Assembly: GCA_017623335.1 (NCBI GenBank)
Contig: JAGAPI010000050.1
Location: forward strand, 1-41,998
Reading direction: 5' to 3'
Origin: Prevotella sp.
GTDB taxonomy: Bacteria; Bacteroidota; Bacteroidia; Bacteroidales; Bacteroidaceae
Length of the DNA stretch: 41,998 nt
Shown: positions 32,309 through 40,373 of the stretch, piece by piece
How positions within the stretch are numbered: the stretch's first letter is position 1
Layout of the letters: the number at the start of each line of letters is the position of its first letter
The notes under the pieces: model-generated
The model's database searches: none
Seen by the model: the letters and a program-made list of their open reading frames with translations, nothing else
What the model was told of the DNA's origin: nothing
Program-made: the position numbers and the translations under genes

Positions 32309-32456
32309 CCTGATTTTGTTGCATTCAGCGCCTGATTACTTTATGTCAGGCGCTGAATTTTTCTATATCAGGCGCCGAATGCAACACAATCAGGCGCCGA
32401 ACGCAACACAATCAGGCGCTGAACGCAACACAATCAGGCGCTGAACGCAACACAAG
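32309..32456. repeat. 22-bp tandem repeat array with an inverted copy
   Basis: CAGGCGCYGAA starts at 32347, 32369, 32391, 32413 and 32435, exactly 22 bp apart; from the second copy on, the spacer reads YGCAACACAAT. An inverted copy (TTGTTGCATTCAGCGCCTGA) lies just upstream at 32317-32336 and pairs with the first direct copy through the arms ATTCAGCGCCTGA and TCAGGCGCTGAAT. The 540-bp gap holds no gene; the remaining part from 32457 to 32630 shows nothing clear. Confidence 0.85.
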
Positions 32457-32632
32457 AATCCGACATGAAAACATAATCCCGCGGTAAGGCTATAAAAAAA
32501 TGCAGTAAGGCAAAATTAACTCAGCCTGCCAAAAGATTTGTTCACACTTGCGGACGACAGCCCACCTAAATTAATTTTTTTTAATGTGTGACGATAAATA
32601 AGGTTAACTGCTTGAAAATAAAAGCAGAAGAA

Positions 32633-32664
32633 TTTGCAGGGATAACAAAAAAAATATACTTTTG
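32633..32664 (+). promoter_or_regulatory. consensus promoter of the second HU-like gene
   Basis: TTTG (32633-32636), exactly 20 bp, TACTTTTG (32657-32664), then C. The leader of about 45 nt ends with AAAAAAGGAGGCTATT before the ATG at 32718, a rare strong Shine-Dalgarno sequence for this phylum. Confidence 0.8.
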
Positions 32665-32717
32665 CAACGTGGCTAAAGTCACAAACATTTGTTTAACGTT
32701 TAAAAAAGGAGGCTATT

Positions 32718-33218
32718 ATGTTAGAGCTCAATTGGTACAAAAATTTTGATCCGCTAAAAAGAGAGCAGAAATGGTACGTTCACGCACAGCATCAGCAGAT
32801 TCTCGGCATCGAAGACATCGCCAAGCACATGCATGAGCACAACACGCCGTTTACGGAAGGCACCATCGAAGGACTGCTAAAGGACTTTGTGAGATGTGTG
32901 CGGGAGCAGCTGCTCAGCGGCAACACTGTGAAGATTGATAATCTGGCAATCTTTAAACTTGCCGTCGAGAGCAATTGCTTCAACTCGCCCGGCGATGTCT
33001 GCGCCTCGACCTCGCGCACAGGAGTACATGCAAGAATAGGTAAACTTGCAGATGACGACAGAGCCAAGGCAGCCGTGAAATCGGTGAAACTCACAGCTCT
33101 GTCCACAGGCAAGATGATGCACAAAAACCTGCTTGGCGACGTGACGCTGGGATGGAGCACCGAGGCAAAGGCTCTCATGGACGAGGAGCGCCAGAAGGCG
33201 GAGGAAGGAAAGGTTTAG
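32718..33218 (+). CDS. HU-like DNA-binding protein (HU-HIG type), stand-alone
   Basis: A 166-residue protein starting MLELNWYKNFDPLKREQKWY. It shows the HU-HIG layout: KWYVHAQHQQILGIEDIAKHMHEHNTPFTEGTIEGLL, then CVREQLLSGNTVKIDNLAIFKLAVES. Here a loop (FNSPGDVCASTSRTGVHA) takes the place of the usual DNA-binding arm. The C-terminal 40 residues are charged (MDEERQKAEEGKV) and lack the Gly-rich tail of the paralogue at 6517. Probably a DNA-bending or nucleoid protein; it has a strong own promoter and ends at a long hairpin shared with the opposing muramidase gene. Confidence 0.85.
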   Translation: MLELNWYKNFDPLKREQKWYVHAQHQQILGIEDIAKHMHEHNTPFTEGTIEGLLKDFVRCVREQLLSGNTVKIDNLAIFKLAVESNCFNSPGDVCASTSRTGVHARIGKLADDDRAKAAVKSVKLTALSTGKMMHKNLLGDVTLGWSTEAKALMDEERQKAEEGKV

Positions 33219-33240
33219 TGTTCTGCCGCACTTTCTTTTA

Positions 33241-33309
33241 GGCACGGATTACACGGATTTCACGGTTTTTCTTATTTATCTTTCCGTGAAAATCCGTGTA
33301 ATCCGTGCC
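33241..33309. terminator. long hairpin between the HU-like and GH25 genes (bidirectional terminator or repeat)
   Basis: The arms 33241-33265 (GGCACGGATTACACGGATTT followed by CACGG) and 33284-33309 are complementary over about 25 bp with a single-base bulge, around an 18-nt T-rich loop. Sitting between converging genes it can stop both transcripts. The arm itself contains ACGGATT twice. Confidence 0.75.
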
Positions 33310-33359
33310 CAAAATCTTAACAAGATGCAATCAGCGACAGGCTTTCCGGGCTGTCTTCC

Positions 33360-35057
33360 TCATTTCACACATTCTTTCTCCAAAAACTTTTTCCACTGGG
33401 CGGAGTAGCCGTTGAACACGTTCACGTCCACTTCGCCCGTGATGCCATGCACGCGGCCGTCGGGGCAAAGCTGCCAGAACGCCAGGTGAACGTCAGGCTT
33501 GAACTCGCCGTAGCGCGCAATCCAGATGTTGTAGCCGTGCATGAGGTCGGGAGCCTGCGGCAGATAGCGGTTTACGAAGGTCTGGCTGACGTAGAGCACG
33601 GGGCGCACGCCCGTGCGCTTGCCGACAATGCTGAGCCACGAGCGTATGGAGGCAAACATCGCGGCGGCACCTCCCATCTGCGCTATCTGGCGGGCGGTGG
33701 GCTCCACGTCGAGCACTGGAGGCAGGTCGCCGCGCTGGAAACGGCTGTAGCGCAGGAAGTGGCGCGCCTGTGCGGCGCCCGAGGTCCTGGTGCTGAAAAA
33801 GTGGTAGGCACCGCAGCGGTAGCCGTGGCGGCGCGCGGCGCGGCTGTCGGCAAGATAGTATGGGTTGCGCACCGAGATGCCCTCGGTGCTCTTGATGTAG
33901 ACGAAGGACACGGGGTAGTCCACGTCTCCCGTGACACGCTTTTTCGACAGGGTGCCGAGGCTGCGCACGCGCAGGCTGCCCCACACTATCGGGTAGTAGC
34001 GGCGGCCCTTGCCGTGCTGGTATCGCGAGATGTCGATGCCGTAGATTCGCTCGGTGGTGAAGTTGAGGCGCTGTCCGCGGTAGCGTCCCTCAGCCCATTC
34101 TCCTATCCTTAGCCTGCGGCTGTCGAGCGAGATGCAGAATCCGTGCTGCCGGTCGGCGGCAAACTGCCCCTGATAGAACGCTCCGTCGGATGAGAGCAGC
34201 GTGCCGTGGCCCTCTGCCAGCAGATGGCGCGAGAACTGTCCGCTGTAGGTGCCGAGGCTGTCGGTGCGGCGCCCCTCGCCCACGGTGTCGGCAGCCCACA
34301 CTCCGCTAATCCAGCGGCGCAGGCTGTCGCTGCCCACTCCCCTGCCCCTGCGCGGCTCTTTATACCAGCGGCCGCCGCGCCACACTCCGCCCATGCTCTC
34401 CATAAACAGCGGCCCGGGGGCGGTGCTGTCGGGCATTGCGGTCTTGACATGTGCCACCGTTAGTCGCGCTTTTGGCGCGACTGCCTTCAGCGCATTGAGC
34501 ACGGCAGCGGCGCGGCGGCGCAGCGAGTCGATGCCGGCGGCATACTGCTCCACGGCGGTGAATCCCTCGTCCTGAATGCCGCTGTGGGCAAGAAAATACC
34601 TGCACTCACGCTCCATGGCGTCATACTCGCCGAGCTTCTCGCGGCAGCATGCCGCGGTGAGCTCCACCGCGCGGTGGAGGGCTGCGCTCTGCCACAGGGT
34701 GTCGGCGGCGCAGGCATGTCCGGCAGCGGCGCAGGCATGTCCGGCGGCAGTGCCGCCTGTCGCCGAGCAGAAATCCTTAGAATCATCCGCGAGCCTGCTT
34801 GAGCCGCCCGGGAGCAGCCCTGAATCGTCCGCGAGCAGCAGCGAGTCGGACGAGATGCTGCGGAACGTGAGCACGTCGCGGCCGTCGGCTCTCAGCACGT
34901 TGACCGATGCCGCCTCGTACTCCACCCTTGGGGGCGCAGACATCAGCCATCCCTCAATGACATGGCGCCGGCAATATGCCACAACGACAATTGCTGCCAC
35001 AAAAGCGGCAGCAATCATCGCATGAAAAGTCTTTTTTCTTATTCTCACTTTTCTCAT
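33360..35057 (-). CDS. GH25 muramidase with N-terminal anchor and MORN-like repeats
   Basis: A 565-residue protein. A basic start and a membrane helix (residues 12-28) anchor it. A large, low-complexity middle follows, including two copies of AAGHACA (104-117). Around 268-330 there are two to three MORN-like repeats (GTYSGQF, GTLLSSDGAFYQGQF, RIGEWAEGRYRGQ). The GH25 lysozyme domain follows from about 338: IYGIDISRYQ (338-347), FVYIKSTEG, YHFFSTRT, LPPVLDVE (Glu452 the likely acid), IWIARYGEF and FWQLCPDG. It should cut the MurNAc-GlcNAc bond in peptidoglycan at the outer face of the inner membrane. It is the last gene of the ssb-gldE-rho run. Confidence 0.9.
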   Translation of the reverse strand: MRKVRIRKKTFHAMIAAAFVAAIVVVAYCRRHVIEGWLMSAPPRVEYEAASVNVLRADGRDVLTFRSISSDSLLLADDSGLLPGGSSRLADDSKDFCSATGGTAAGHACAAAGHACAADTLWQSAALHRAVELTAACCREKLGEYDAMERECRYFLAHSGIQDEGFTAVEQYAAGIDSLRRRAAAVLNALKAVAPKARLTVAHVKTAMPDSTAPGPLFMESMGGVWRGGRWYKEPRRGRGVGSDSLRRWISGVWAADTVGEGRRTDSLGTYSGQFSRHLLAEGHGTLLSSDGAFYQGQFAADRQHGFCISLDSRRLRIGEWAEGRYRGQRLNFTTERIYGIDISRYQHGKGRRYYPIVWGSLRVRSLGTLSKKRVTGDVDYPVSFVYIKSTEGISVRNPYYLADSRAARRHGYRCGAYHFFSTRTSGAAQARHFLRYSRFQRGDLPPVLDVEPTARQIAQMGGAAAMFASIRSWLSIVGKRTGVRPVLYVSQTFVNRYLPQAPDLMHGYNIWIARYGEFKPDVHLAFWQLCPDGRVHGITGEVDVNVFNGYSAQWKKFLEKECVK

Positions 35058-35081
35058 TTATCCATTTCCGGCTTGCCTGGG

Positions 35082-37217
35082 CTATCCGTTCATCGACAGC
35101 AGGAACTCCTCGTTGCTGCGTGTCTGCACCAGGCGGTCGCGCACCATGTTCATTGCCTCTATCGGGTTCATGTCGGAGATATACTTGCGCATTATCCACA
35201 TGCGGTTGAGCGTGGTCTGGTCGTGGAGCAGGTCGTCGCGGCGCGTCGACGACTGCACGAGGTTCACGGCAGGGAATATGCGCTTGTTGCTCAGCGAGCG
35301 GTCGAGCAGCAGCTCCATGTTGCCCGTTCCCTTGAACTCCTCGAATATCACCTCGTCCATCTTCGAGCCCGTGTCGATGAGCGCCGTGGCGATGATTGTG
35401 AGCGAGCCTCCGCCCTCAATGTTGCGCGCGGCTCCGAAGAATCGCTTCGGCTTCTGCAGCGCGTTGGCGTCGACACCGCCTGTGAGCACCTTGCCGCTGG
35501 CTGGCGCAACGGTGTTATAGGCACGCGCCAGTCGGGTTATGGAGTCGAGGAAAATCACTACGTCGTGACCGCACTCCACCATTCGCTTCGCCTTCTCCAG
35601 GACTATTCCCGCAATCTTGACGTGGCGCTCGGCAGGCTCGTCAAACGTTGACGCAATGACCTCGGCGTTCACCGTGCGCGCCATGTCGGTGACCTCCTCC
35701 GGGCGCTCGTCGATGAGCAGCATCATGAGGTAAGCCTCGGGGTGGTTGGCGGCTATGGCGTTGGCAATGTCCTTCATCAGTATGGTCTTACCCGTCTTTG
35801 GCTGCGCCACTATGAGGGCGCGCTGTCCCTTTCCTATAGGCGAGAAGAGGTCGACGATGCGCACCGACGGGTTTGTGGTGGCGGGGTTGCCGCACAGCTT
35901 GAACTTCTCGTCGGGGAAGAGCGGTGTGAGATGCTCGAATGCCTGGCGGTCGCGCACCTCCTGCGGAGCGCGCCCGTTGATGGTGTTGATGGCGGCAAGT
36001 GCAAAGTATTTCTCTCCGTCGTGGGGCGGGCACACGGTGCAGTCCACCACGTCGCCGGTCTTCAGCCCGTAGCGCTTCACCTGCTGCGGCGACACGTAGA
36101 TGTCGTCGGGCGACGAGAGATAGTTGTAATCGCTTGAGCGCAGGAAACCGTAGCCGTCGCTGAGCAGCTCAAGCACTCCGTTGCCCGTTATCAGTCCCGT
36201 GAAGTCGTAAGTCTTCGACCCCATCTGGTCTGTAGCCGGCGCCACGGCAGGCATCTCGCCTGCAGGTACCACCGGTGTGGTGGGACGGTCGAAGATGTCA
36301 AGGCTCGGCAAAGCTTCGCGGTCCTCAACGGGCACGTCGACAATGGCTATAAAGTCGGTGCCGTCGCCGGGGTCGCCCTCCCACACACCGTCGGCGTTCA
36401 CGGCATCGGTCAGAGCGGCGCTGTTGTGCGCTGCCACCTTTTCCTGCAGGCGCTCAATCATGGCGCTGTCGGCAGGGGCGGCATCGGCGGCGGCGGTGCC
36501 GGACGTGGCGGATGCGGTGCCGGACGTGGCGGCAGTATCGGCGGCGGTTACGGCTGCCATTATGGCTGCTGCGGCAGCATCCACGGCTGCCTGGGAAGTA
36601 TTGTCGGCAGCGGCGGCAGCATCGGCGGCGACGGCGTTCATGTCGCCTGCGGCGGGCGCTGCCTCCTCAGCTGCGGGGGCACTTGCCGGAGCATTCACGC
36701 TTCCGGCGGCAACGGAGCCGAAGAGGTCCTGCGGCTGGTCGAGTATTACTCCCGCGGCGGCGGCAATCCTGGCGGCCTCCATGGCGGCAAGCTCAGCCTT
36801 GCTCTTTCTGCCGCGCTTCTTCGGCGCGGGGGCGGCGGGCTGCGCGGGGGCGGCAGCCGGCACGGCTGGCGCTGCTACGGCGGCATCGGCGCCGGTGGTC
36901 TGAGGCATGTCGCCGGTGGTCTGAGGCATGTCGCTGAAGAGCGACTTCTTGGCAGTGATCTTGCCTTTCTTCAGGTCAAGGTTGTTGCCCTCGCTGCCGT
37001 TCACGGTGTAAACCTTGTCGGTCTCCGTCTTGGCTATGCGTGTGCGTTTGCGCTTGGGCGCCGGAGCCTCGGCGGCAGAAGTCTCGGCAGCCTTGTCGAG
37101 TATGGCATACACCACCGTCTCCTTGTCGTCCGACTTCTTCACCTTTATGTCCATAGACTCTGCAAGCTCGGTGAGCTGCTGCTGGTCCATCTGTGTAAGT
37201 TCGTCTTTTGTGTACAT
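35082..37217 (-). CDS. rho: transcription termination factor Rho with long disordered insert
   Basis: A 711-residue Rho. Residues 1-42 are the Rho_N helical bundle ([19 protein letters not shown]). About 46-335 is an Ala/Pro-rich, low-complexity insert containing an exact tandem heptad (MPQTTGD, residues 97-110) and basic patches ([20 protein letters not shown]). The RNA-binding cold-shock-like domain runs from 338 ([16 protein letters not shown]) to about 440, and the ATPase has PKTGKT (473-478), [16 protein letters not shown] (553-568) and the Q/R-loop region [17 protein letters not shown]. The ring-forming helicase ends transcripts at Rho sites. The insert is far longer than in E. coli Rho (419 residues in total). 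Confidence 0.97.
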   Translation of the reverse strand: MYTKDELTQMDQQQLTELAESMDIKVKKSDDKETVVYAILDKAAETSAAEAPAPKRKRTRIAKTETDKVYTVNGSEGNNLDLKKGKITAKKSLFSDMPQTTGDMPQTTGADAAVAAPAVPAAAPAQPAAPAPKKRGRKSKAELAAMEAARIAAAAGVILDQPQDLFGSVAAGSVNAPASAPAAEEAAPAAGDMNAVAADAAAAADNTSQAAVDAAAAAIMAAVTAADTAATSGTASATSGTAAADAAPADSAMIERLQEKVAAHNSAALTDAVNADGVWEGDPGDGTDFIAIVDVPVEDREALPSLDIFDRPTTPVVPAGEMPAVAPATDQMGSKTYDFTGLITGNGVLELLSDGYGFLRSSDYNYLSSPDDIYVSPQQVKRYGLKTGDVVDCTVCPPHDGEKYFALAAINTINGRAPQEVRDRQAFEHLTPLFPDEKFKLCGNPATTNPSVRIVDLFSPIGKGQRALIVAQPKTGKTILMKDIANAIAANHPEAYLMMLLIDERPEEVTDMARTVNAEVIASTFDEPAERHVKIAGIVLEKAKRMVECGHDVVIFLDSITRLARAYNTVAPASGKVLTGGVDANALQKPKRFFGAARNIEGGGSLTIIATALIDTGSKMDEVIFEEFKGTGNMELLLDRSLSNKRIFPAVNLVQSSTRRDDLLHDQTTLNRMWIMRKYISDMNPIEAMNMVRDRLVQTRSNEEFLLSMNG

Positions 37218-37232
37218 ATATCTTGTTGTTTT

Positions 37233-38543
37233 TTATTTCGATTTTAATATTACCTTTATCTTCGAGATGCGGCGCTCGCTCATCTCCATCACCTCAAACT
37301 GCATGTTGGCGGTGCTTATCACCTCGTTCAGGCTCGGGAACTCGCCCTTTATCTCAAGCAGCAGCCCAGCCAGGGTGTCGGCGTCGCCAGCCACCTGGTC
37401 AAGCTCGTCGTCGTCGATGCTCAGTATCTTGCGGAAGTCGCTCAGCAGCGTCTTTCCCTCAAAGAGGAAGGTGTTTTTGTTGAGCCGCTGATACTGCTTC
37501 TCCTCCTCGTCGAACTCGTCGTTAATCTCGCCCACTATCTCCTCAAGGATGTCCTCCAGGGTGACCAGTCCGCTGGTTCCCCCAAACTCATCCACCACTA
37601 TCGCCATGTGGACCTTGTCCTTCTGGAAGTCGCGCATCAGGTCGTCAATCATCTTTGTCTCCGGCACGAAGTAAGCCGGGCGTATGAGCGACTGCCAGCG
37701 GAACTGCGGCCCCTTGCTGAGGTGAGGCAGAAGGTCCTTGACGTAGAGCACTCCCTTTATCACGTCTATGCGGTCCTGATACACTGGAATGCGCGAGTAA
37801 TTGTTGTCCACGATACATTTCAGCACGTCGGGAAACGCCGACCTGATGTCGATGTCCACTATGTCCTGGCGGCAGGTCATGATGTCCTTCACCTGCTCGT
37901 CGCTGAAGCGCACTATGCTCTCAAGCATCTTCTTCTCCTCGCGTATGTCATCGGTGTCGGTCAGCTCAAGAGCCTGCTCAAGGTCGTCGACACTCAGCTT
38001 GCGGTTCTCGCGCTGCACCACCTTCGATGCCAGCGTGCCCGACTTCATAAGCACCGAGCTCAGCGGCCAGAACAGGCGGCGCAGCAGCGCTATGCCCGTG
38101 ACCACGCGGCGGCAGAACATCAGCGCGTTCTGCCCGCTGTAAATCTTTGGCATTATCTCGCCGAAGAGCAGCAGCAGGAACGTGAGCAGCACGGTGAGAA
38201 AAAGGAACTGCATGAGCCAGTGCCCGCCGAAATCCACCGTGTTGGCAAAGAAATAGTTGAGCAGCATGATTATCGTCACGTTCACCAGGTTGTTGGTGAT
38301 GAGGATTGTGGCAAGGGTGCGCTCGGAGTCCTTGCACAGCTCAAGTATCTTCCTGTCGATGGGGTATCTCTCCTCCTCAAGCTCGCTCATGTCGGCAGGC
38401 GACAGCGAGAAAAAGGCAATCTCGGAACCGGAGGCGAATCCCGACACCAAAAGCAGGAACGCGGCCATCACAACAGCCACCAGCGCGCCCGTCGTGGGCA
38501 TGATGAGATGCACCTGCATCAAGCTTTCCTGTAGTTCTATCAT
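37233..38543 (-). CDS. gldE: GldE-type membrane protein (DUF21/CNNM, CBS pair, CorC domain)
   Basis: A 436-residue protein with three to four N-terminal membrane helices (VMAAFLLLVSGFASGSEIAFFSLS; IIMLLNYFFANTVDF; FLFLTVLLTFLLLLFGEIMPK). The DUF21/CNNM-like domain is followed by two CBS motifs (about 200-310, MTCRQDIVDID; SRIPVYQDRIDVIKGVLYVKDLL; HMAIVVDEFGGTSGLVTLEDILEEIVGEI), and a C-terminal CorC/HlyC domain (FLFEGKTLLSDFRKIL). Family members have been linked to gliding/T9SS and cation transport, but the role is unsettled. The ATG overlaps the ssb stop by 4 bp, the usual Bacteroidota order; a second start nine codons later is possible. Confidence 0.9.
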   Translation of the reverse strand: MIELQESLMQVHLIMPTTGALVAVVMAAFLLLVSGFASGSEIAFFSLSPADMSELEEERYPIDRKILELCKDSERTLATILITNNLVNVTIIMLLNYFFANTVDFGGHWLMQFLFLTVLLTFLLLLFGEIMPKIYSGQNALMFCRRVVTGIALLRRLFWPLSSVLMKSGTLASKVVQRENRKLSVDDLEQALELTDTDDIREEKKMLESIVRFSDEQVKDIMTCRQDIVDIDIRSAFPDVLKCIVDNNYSRIPVYQDRIDVIKGVLYVKDLLPHLSKGPQFRWQSLIRPAYFVPETKMIDDLMRDFQKDKVHMAIVVDEFGGTSGLVTLEDILEEIVGEINDEFDEEEKQYQRLNKNTFLFEGKTLLSDFRKILSIDDDELDQVAGDADTLAGLLLEIKGEFPSLNEVISTANMQFEVMEMSERRISKIKVILKSK

Positions 38544-38899
38544 TGATTTTCCATGTTTACAGGCGTTGCGGCCCTAGGCGTGAGCAGCTCGATGTTGTCT
38601 GCCCAAATTTCCGCCACCTTGTGCTGGCGTCCCTGACGGTCGTCGTAGGTGTTGTACCGCATACGTCCCTCGATATACAATTTGTCGCCCTTGTGGACAT
38701 AGTTCTCCACAACCTTTGCCAGCTGGTTCCACAGTATCACGGTGTGCCAGTCGGTGCGGTCGGGCACCACGGTGCCGTTGGGCAGAGTATAGCCGCGCTC
38801 AGTGGTGGCAAGCGACACACGTGCCACGGGTTTGTCGGCATCGACATACCTCACCTCGGGGTCGCGTCCCACATTGCCTATAAGCATTATCTTGTTCAT
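38540..38899 (-). CDS. ssb: single-stranded DNA-binding protein, short form without acidic tip
   Basis: A 119-residue OB-fold SSB starting MNKIMLIGNVGRDPEVRY. Diagnostic blocks: VARVSLATTERGY, TDWHTVILWNQLAKVVENYVHKGDKLYIEGRMRYNTY. It ends TPRAATPVNMENQ, without the Asp/Glu-Pro-Phe tip that recruits partner proteins in most bacterial SSBs, and without a Gly/Pro-rich tail. It is directly coupled to gldE (ATGA overlap). The usual Bacteroidota neighbour mutY is not upstream. It may be a second SSB, with a full-length one elsewhere; this is inference from the short end. Confidence 0.92.
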   Translation of the reverse strand: MNKIMLIGNVGRDPEVRYVDADKPVARVSLATTERGYTLPNGTVVPDRTDWHTVILWNQLAKVVENYVHKGDKLYIEGRMRYNTYDDRQGRQHKVAEIWADNIELLTPRAATPVNMENQ

Positions 38900-38966
38900 C
38901 GGATATACTAAATATTAAGGCGGTTCCAAAATATTATGGCTCTTAAGAAATTCAGCACCGGCGGCG

Positions 38967-39518
38967 TCACTTCCACATGCCAAGGTAGCGGTAATGGAAG
39001 TTCTTGCCCTTTGCCGAAGGGAACTGGCTGCGGTTGTCGACACGCTCGCGCAGGTACTCGCAGATGCGGTTGTAGCAGTCCATGCCGCTCACAGCCTTGC
39101 AGGCTGCCACGAAATGCGTGTCCTGATACTGGAACTTGCCGTTGGGCGACAGCAGCACGCGCTTGAAATCGAGAGTGCCCTCATACCAGCCCTCGCACTG
39201 CTCGTTGAGCTTCGTCACCACAGGCGACACAACCTTGGCGCGGCCCTGCCCGGCATTGTCATCCGAAACGGCATGCACCGCCTTCTTCTCCTTGAAGTCC
39301 TGCATCGTGGCTGCCTCGGTCTTTATTATAATAAAGTACACGCGCGGGCGTATCTTATATCTCTTGGGATAAAAAACGTTGCTTGTAAGATAGGCGCGGA
39401 CCTCGCGCTCAAGGTTGGCATCCATTCCTATTTCATCTATCGACTTCAGAAAGTCTATTGCCTCATCGGCTGTTGAAACCAAAATTTCGTTATCGAAATA
39501 CCGTAGATATATATTCAT
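38967..39518 (-). CDS. conserved hypothetical protein (DUF4494-like, about 183 residues)
   Basis: A 183-residue protein starting MNIYLRYFDNEILVSTADEAIDFL; it is soluble and basic towards the end. I do not recognise its family with certainty; the general build (beta-rich VYFIIIKTEA core; VVSPVVTKLNEQCEGWYEGTLDFKRVLLSP) recalls DUF-type phage/Bacteroidales proteins of the PurA-like kind, but this is weak. The frame extends upstream to 39557; the ATG at 39518 is preferred because the first strand begins there. It lies between the tRNA genes and ssb with 67 bp to the latter. No signal peptide or membrane segment. Confidence 0.6.
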   Translation of the reverse strand: MNIYLRYFDNEILVSTADEAIDFLKSIDEIGMDANLEREVRAYLTSNVFYPKRYKIRPRVYFIIIKTEAATMQDFKEKKAVHAVSDDNAGQGRAKVVSPVVTKLNEQCEGWYEGTLDFKRVLLSPNGKFQYQDTHFVAACKAVSGMDCYNRICEYLRERVDNRSQFPSAKGKNFHYRYLGMWK

Positions 39519-39614
39519 CGTAATATATTTAATGTCAAACAATAAAGACGGTAACATACGCTACGCCTAAAATTGTCAATAAGAAAAAATTGAATTATTT
39601 TTTTGATAAAAAAG

Positions 39615-39687
39615 AGCGGAAAACGGGACTCGGACCCGCGACCCCAACCTTGGCAAGGTTGTGCTCTACCAACTGAGCTATTTCCGC
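39615..39687 (-). tRNA. tRNA-Gly (GCC), copy 2 in transcription order
   Basis: Cloverleaf on the minus strand: acceptor GCGGAAA with TTTCCGC, D-arm TAGCTCAGTTGGTAGAGCA, anticodon arm CAACCTTGCCAAGGTTG with GCC, T-arm GCGGGTCCGAGTCCCGT. CCA is not encoded. Identical to the copy at 39955. Confidence 0.95.
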
Positions 39688-39703
39688 AACGTTTACATTT
39701 AAG

Positions 39704-39787
39704 TGAAGAGGAGGAGACTCGAACTCCCACGTCACAATTGACACTACCCCCTCAAAGTAGCGCGTCTACCAATTCCGCCACCTCTCC
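39704..39787 (-). tRNA. tRNA-Leu (GAG)
   Basis: Minus strand, 84 nt: acceptor GGAGAGG with CCTCTTC (one G-T pair), D-arm with GGCGGAATTGGTAGACGC, anticodon stem CTACT/GGTAG with loop TTGAGGG (anticodon GAG), long variable arm, T-arm GGGAGTTCGAGTCTCCT. CCA not encoded. Confidence 0.93.
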
Positions 39788-39821
39788 ATTTAAACATTGT
39801 GAGAAGATAAAAGAAAAAGAG

Positions 39822-39903
39822 TGCCCAGAACAGGACTCGAACCTGCACACCTCACGGCACACGCACCTGAAACGTGCGCGTCTACCAATTCCGCCACCTG
39901 GGC
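39822..39903 (-). tRNA. tRNA-Leu (CAG)
   Basis: Minus strand, 82 nt: acceptor GCCCAGG with TCTGGGC, the same D-arm as the GAG gene, anticodon stem CACGT/GCGTG with loop TTCAGGT (anticodon CAG), long variable arm, T-arm GCAGGTTCGAGTCCTGT. CCA not encoded. Confidence 0.93.
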
Positions 39904-39954
39904 TTAAAGAAGAAACATTCCTTCAATGCTCTTTTTTCTGTTCCAATCTTATCG

Positions 39955-40027
39955 AGCGGAAAACGGGACTCGGACCCGCGACCCCAACCTTGGCAAGGTT
40001 GTGCTCTACCAACTGAGCTATTTCCGC
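39955..40027 (-). tRNA. tRNA-Gly (GCC), copy 1 in transcription order
   Basis: Same 73-nt sequence as 39615-39687. It is the first tRNA behind the promoter at 40092-40123. Order of the unit: Gly-Leu(CAG)-Leu(GAG)-Gly. Confidence 0.95.
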
Positions 40028-40091
40028 ATTCTAAACCACCTTAAAGTTTCAGAAAACTTTGTTGTGATAGCGTTTTCTCTCAAACGCGGTG

Positions 40092-40123
40092 CAAAGGTAC
40101 GGAGTTTTTTGCAAACAACCAAA
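40092..40123 (-). promoter_or_regulatory. consensus promoter of the tRNA operon
   Basis: Minus strand: TTTG (40123-40120), exactly 20 bp, TACCTTTG (40099-40092). The first tRNA begins at 40027, 65 bp downstream. The rest of 40124-40312 is a T-rich gap without a gene; it contains one copy of the ACTCCCCACTC-type short repeat near 40219. Confidence 0.8.
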
Positions 40124-40312
40124 TATTTCGGCGACTTTTTTCAAAAAACCGTGCATTTTTTCAGTTTTCTTGTCAAAACACCCACTTTAAGCCACAGAAA
40201 ACTCCATATTTCCCCACTAACTCCCCACTCTGCCCGTAACCCACCGCCAGAGGCGCAAACAATGAGCGAAATCACCTTTTTCATACCTTACTTAAACTTT
40301 TTATTCTCTTAA

Positions 40313-40344
40313 TTTCGTTTTTCAAAATAAAAGTAGTACCTTTG
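40313..40344 (+). promoter_or_regulatory. promoter of the ThiE/TenI-like gene
   Basis: TTTC (40313-40316), 20 bp, TACCTTTG (40337-40344), then 29 bp to the ATG at 40374. It points away from the tRNA promoter. Confidence 0.7.
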
Positions 40345-40373
40345 CATCGTAAATACGAGAATCATACTGACAG

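Noticed and set aside
32309..32456. CRISPR array
   Set aside because: The units are contiguous 22-bp repeats with nearly identical spacers; there are no unique spacers and no cas genes.
36277..37247. Plus-strand Gly/Ser/Ala-rich frames over rho
   Set aside because: Shadows of the Ala-rich insert of Rho; no start signals or family motifs.
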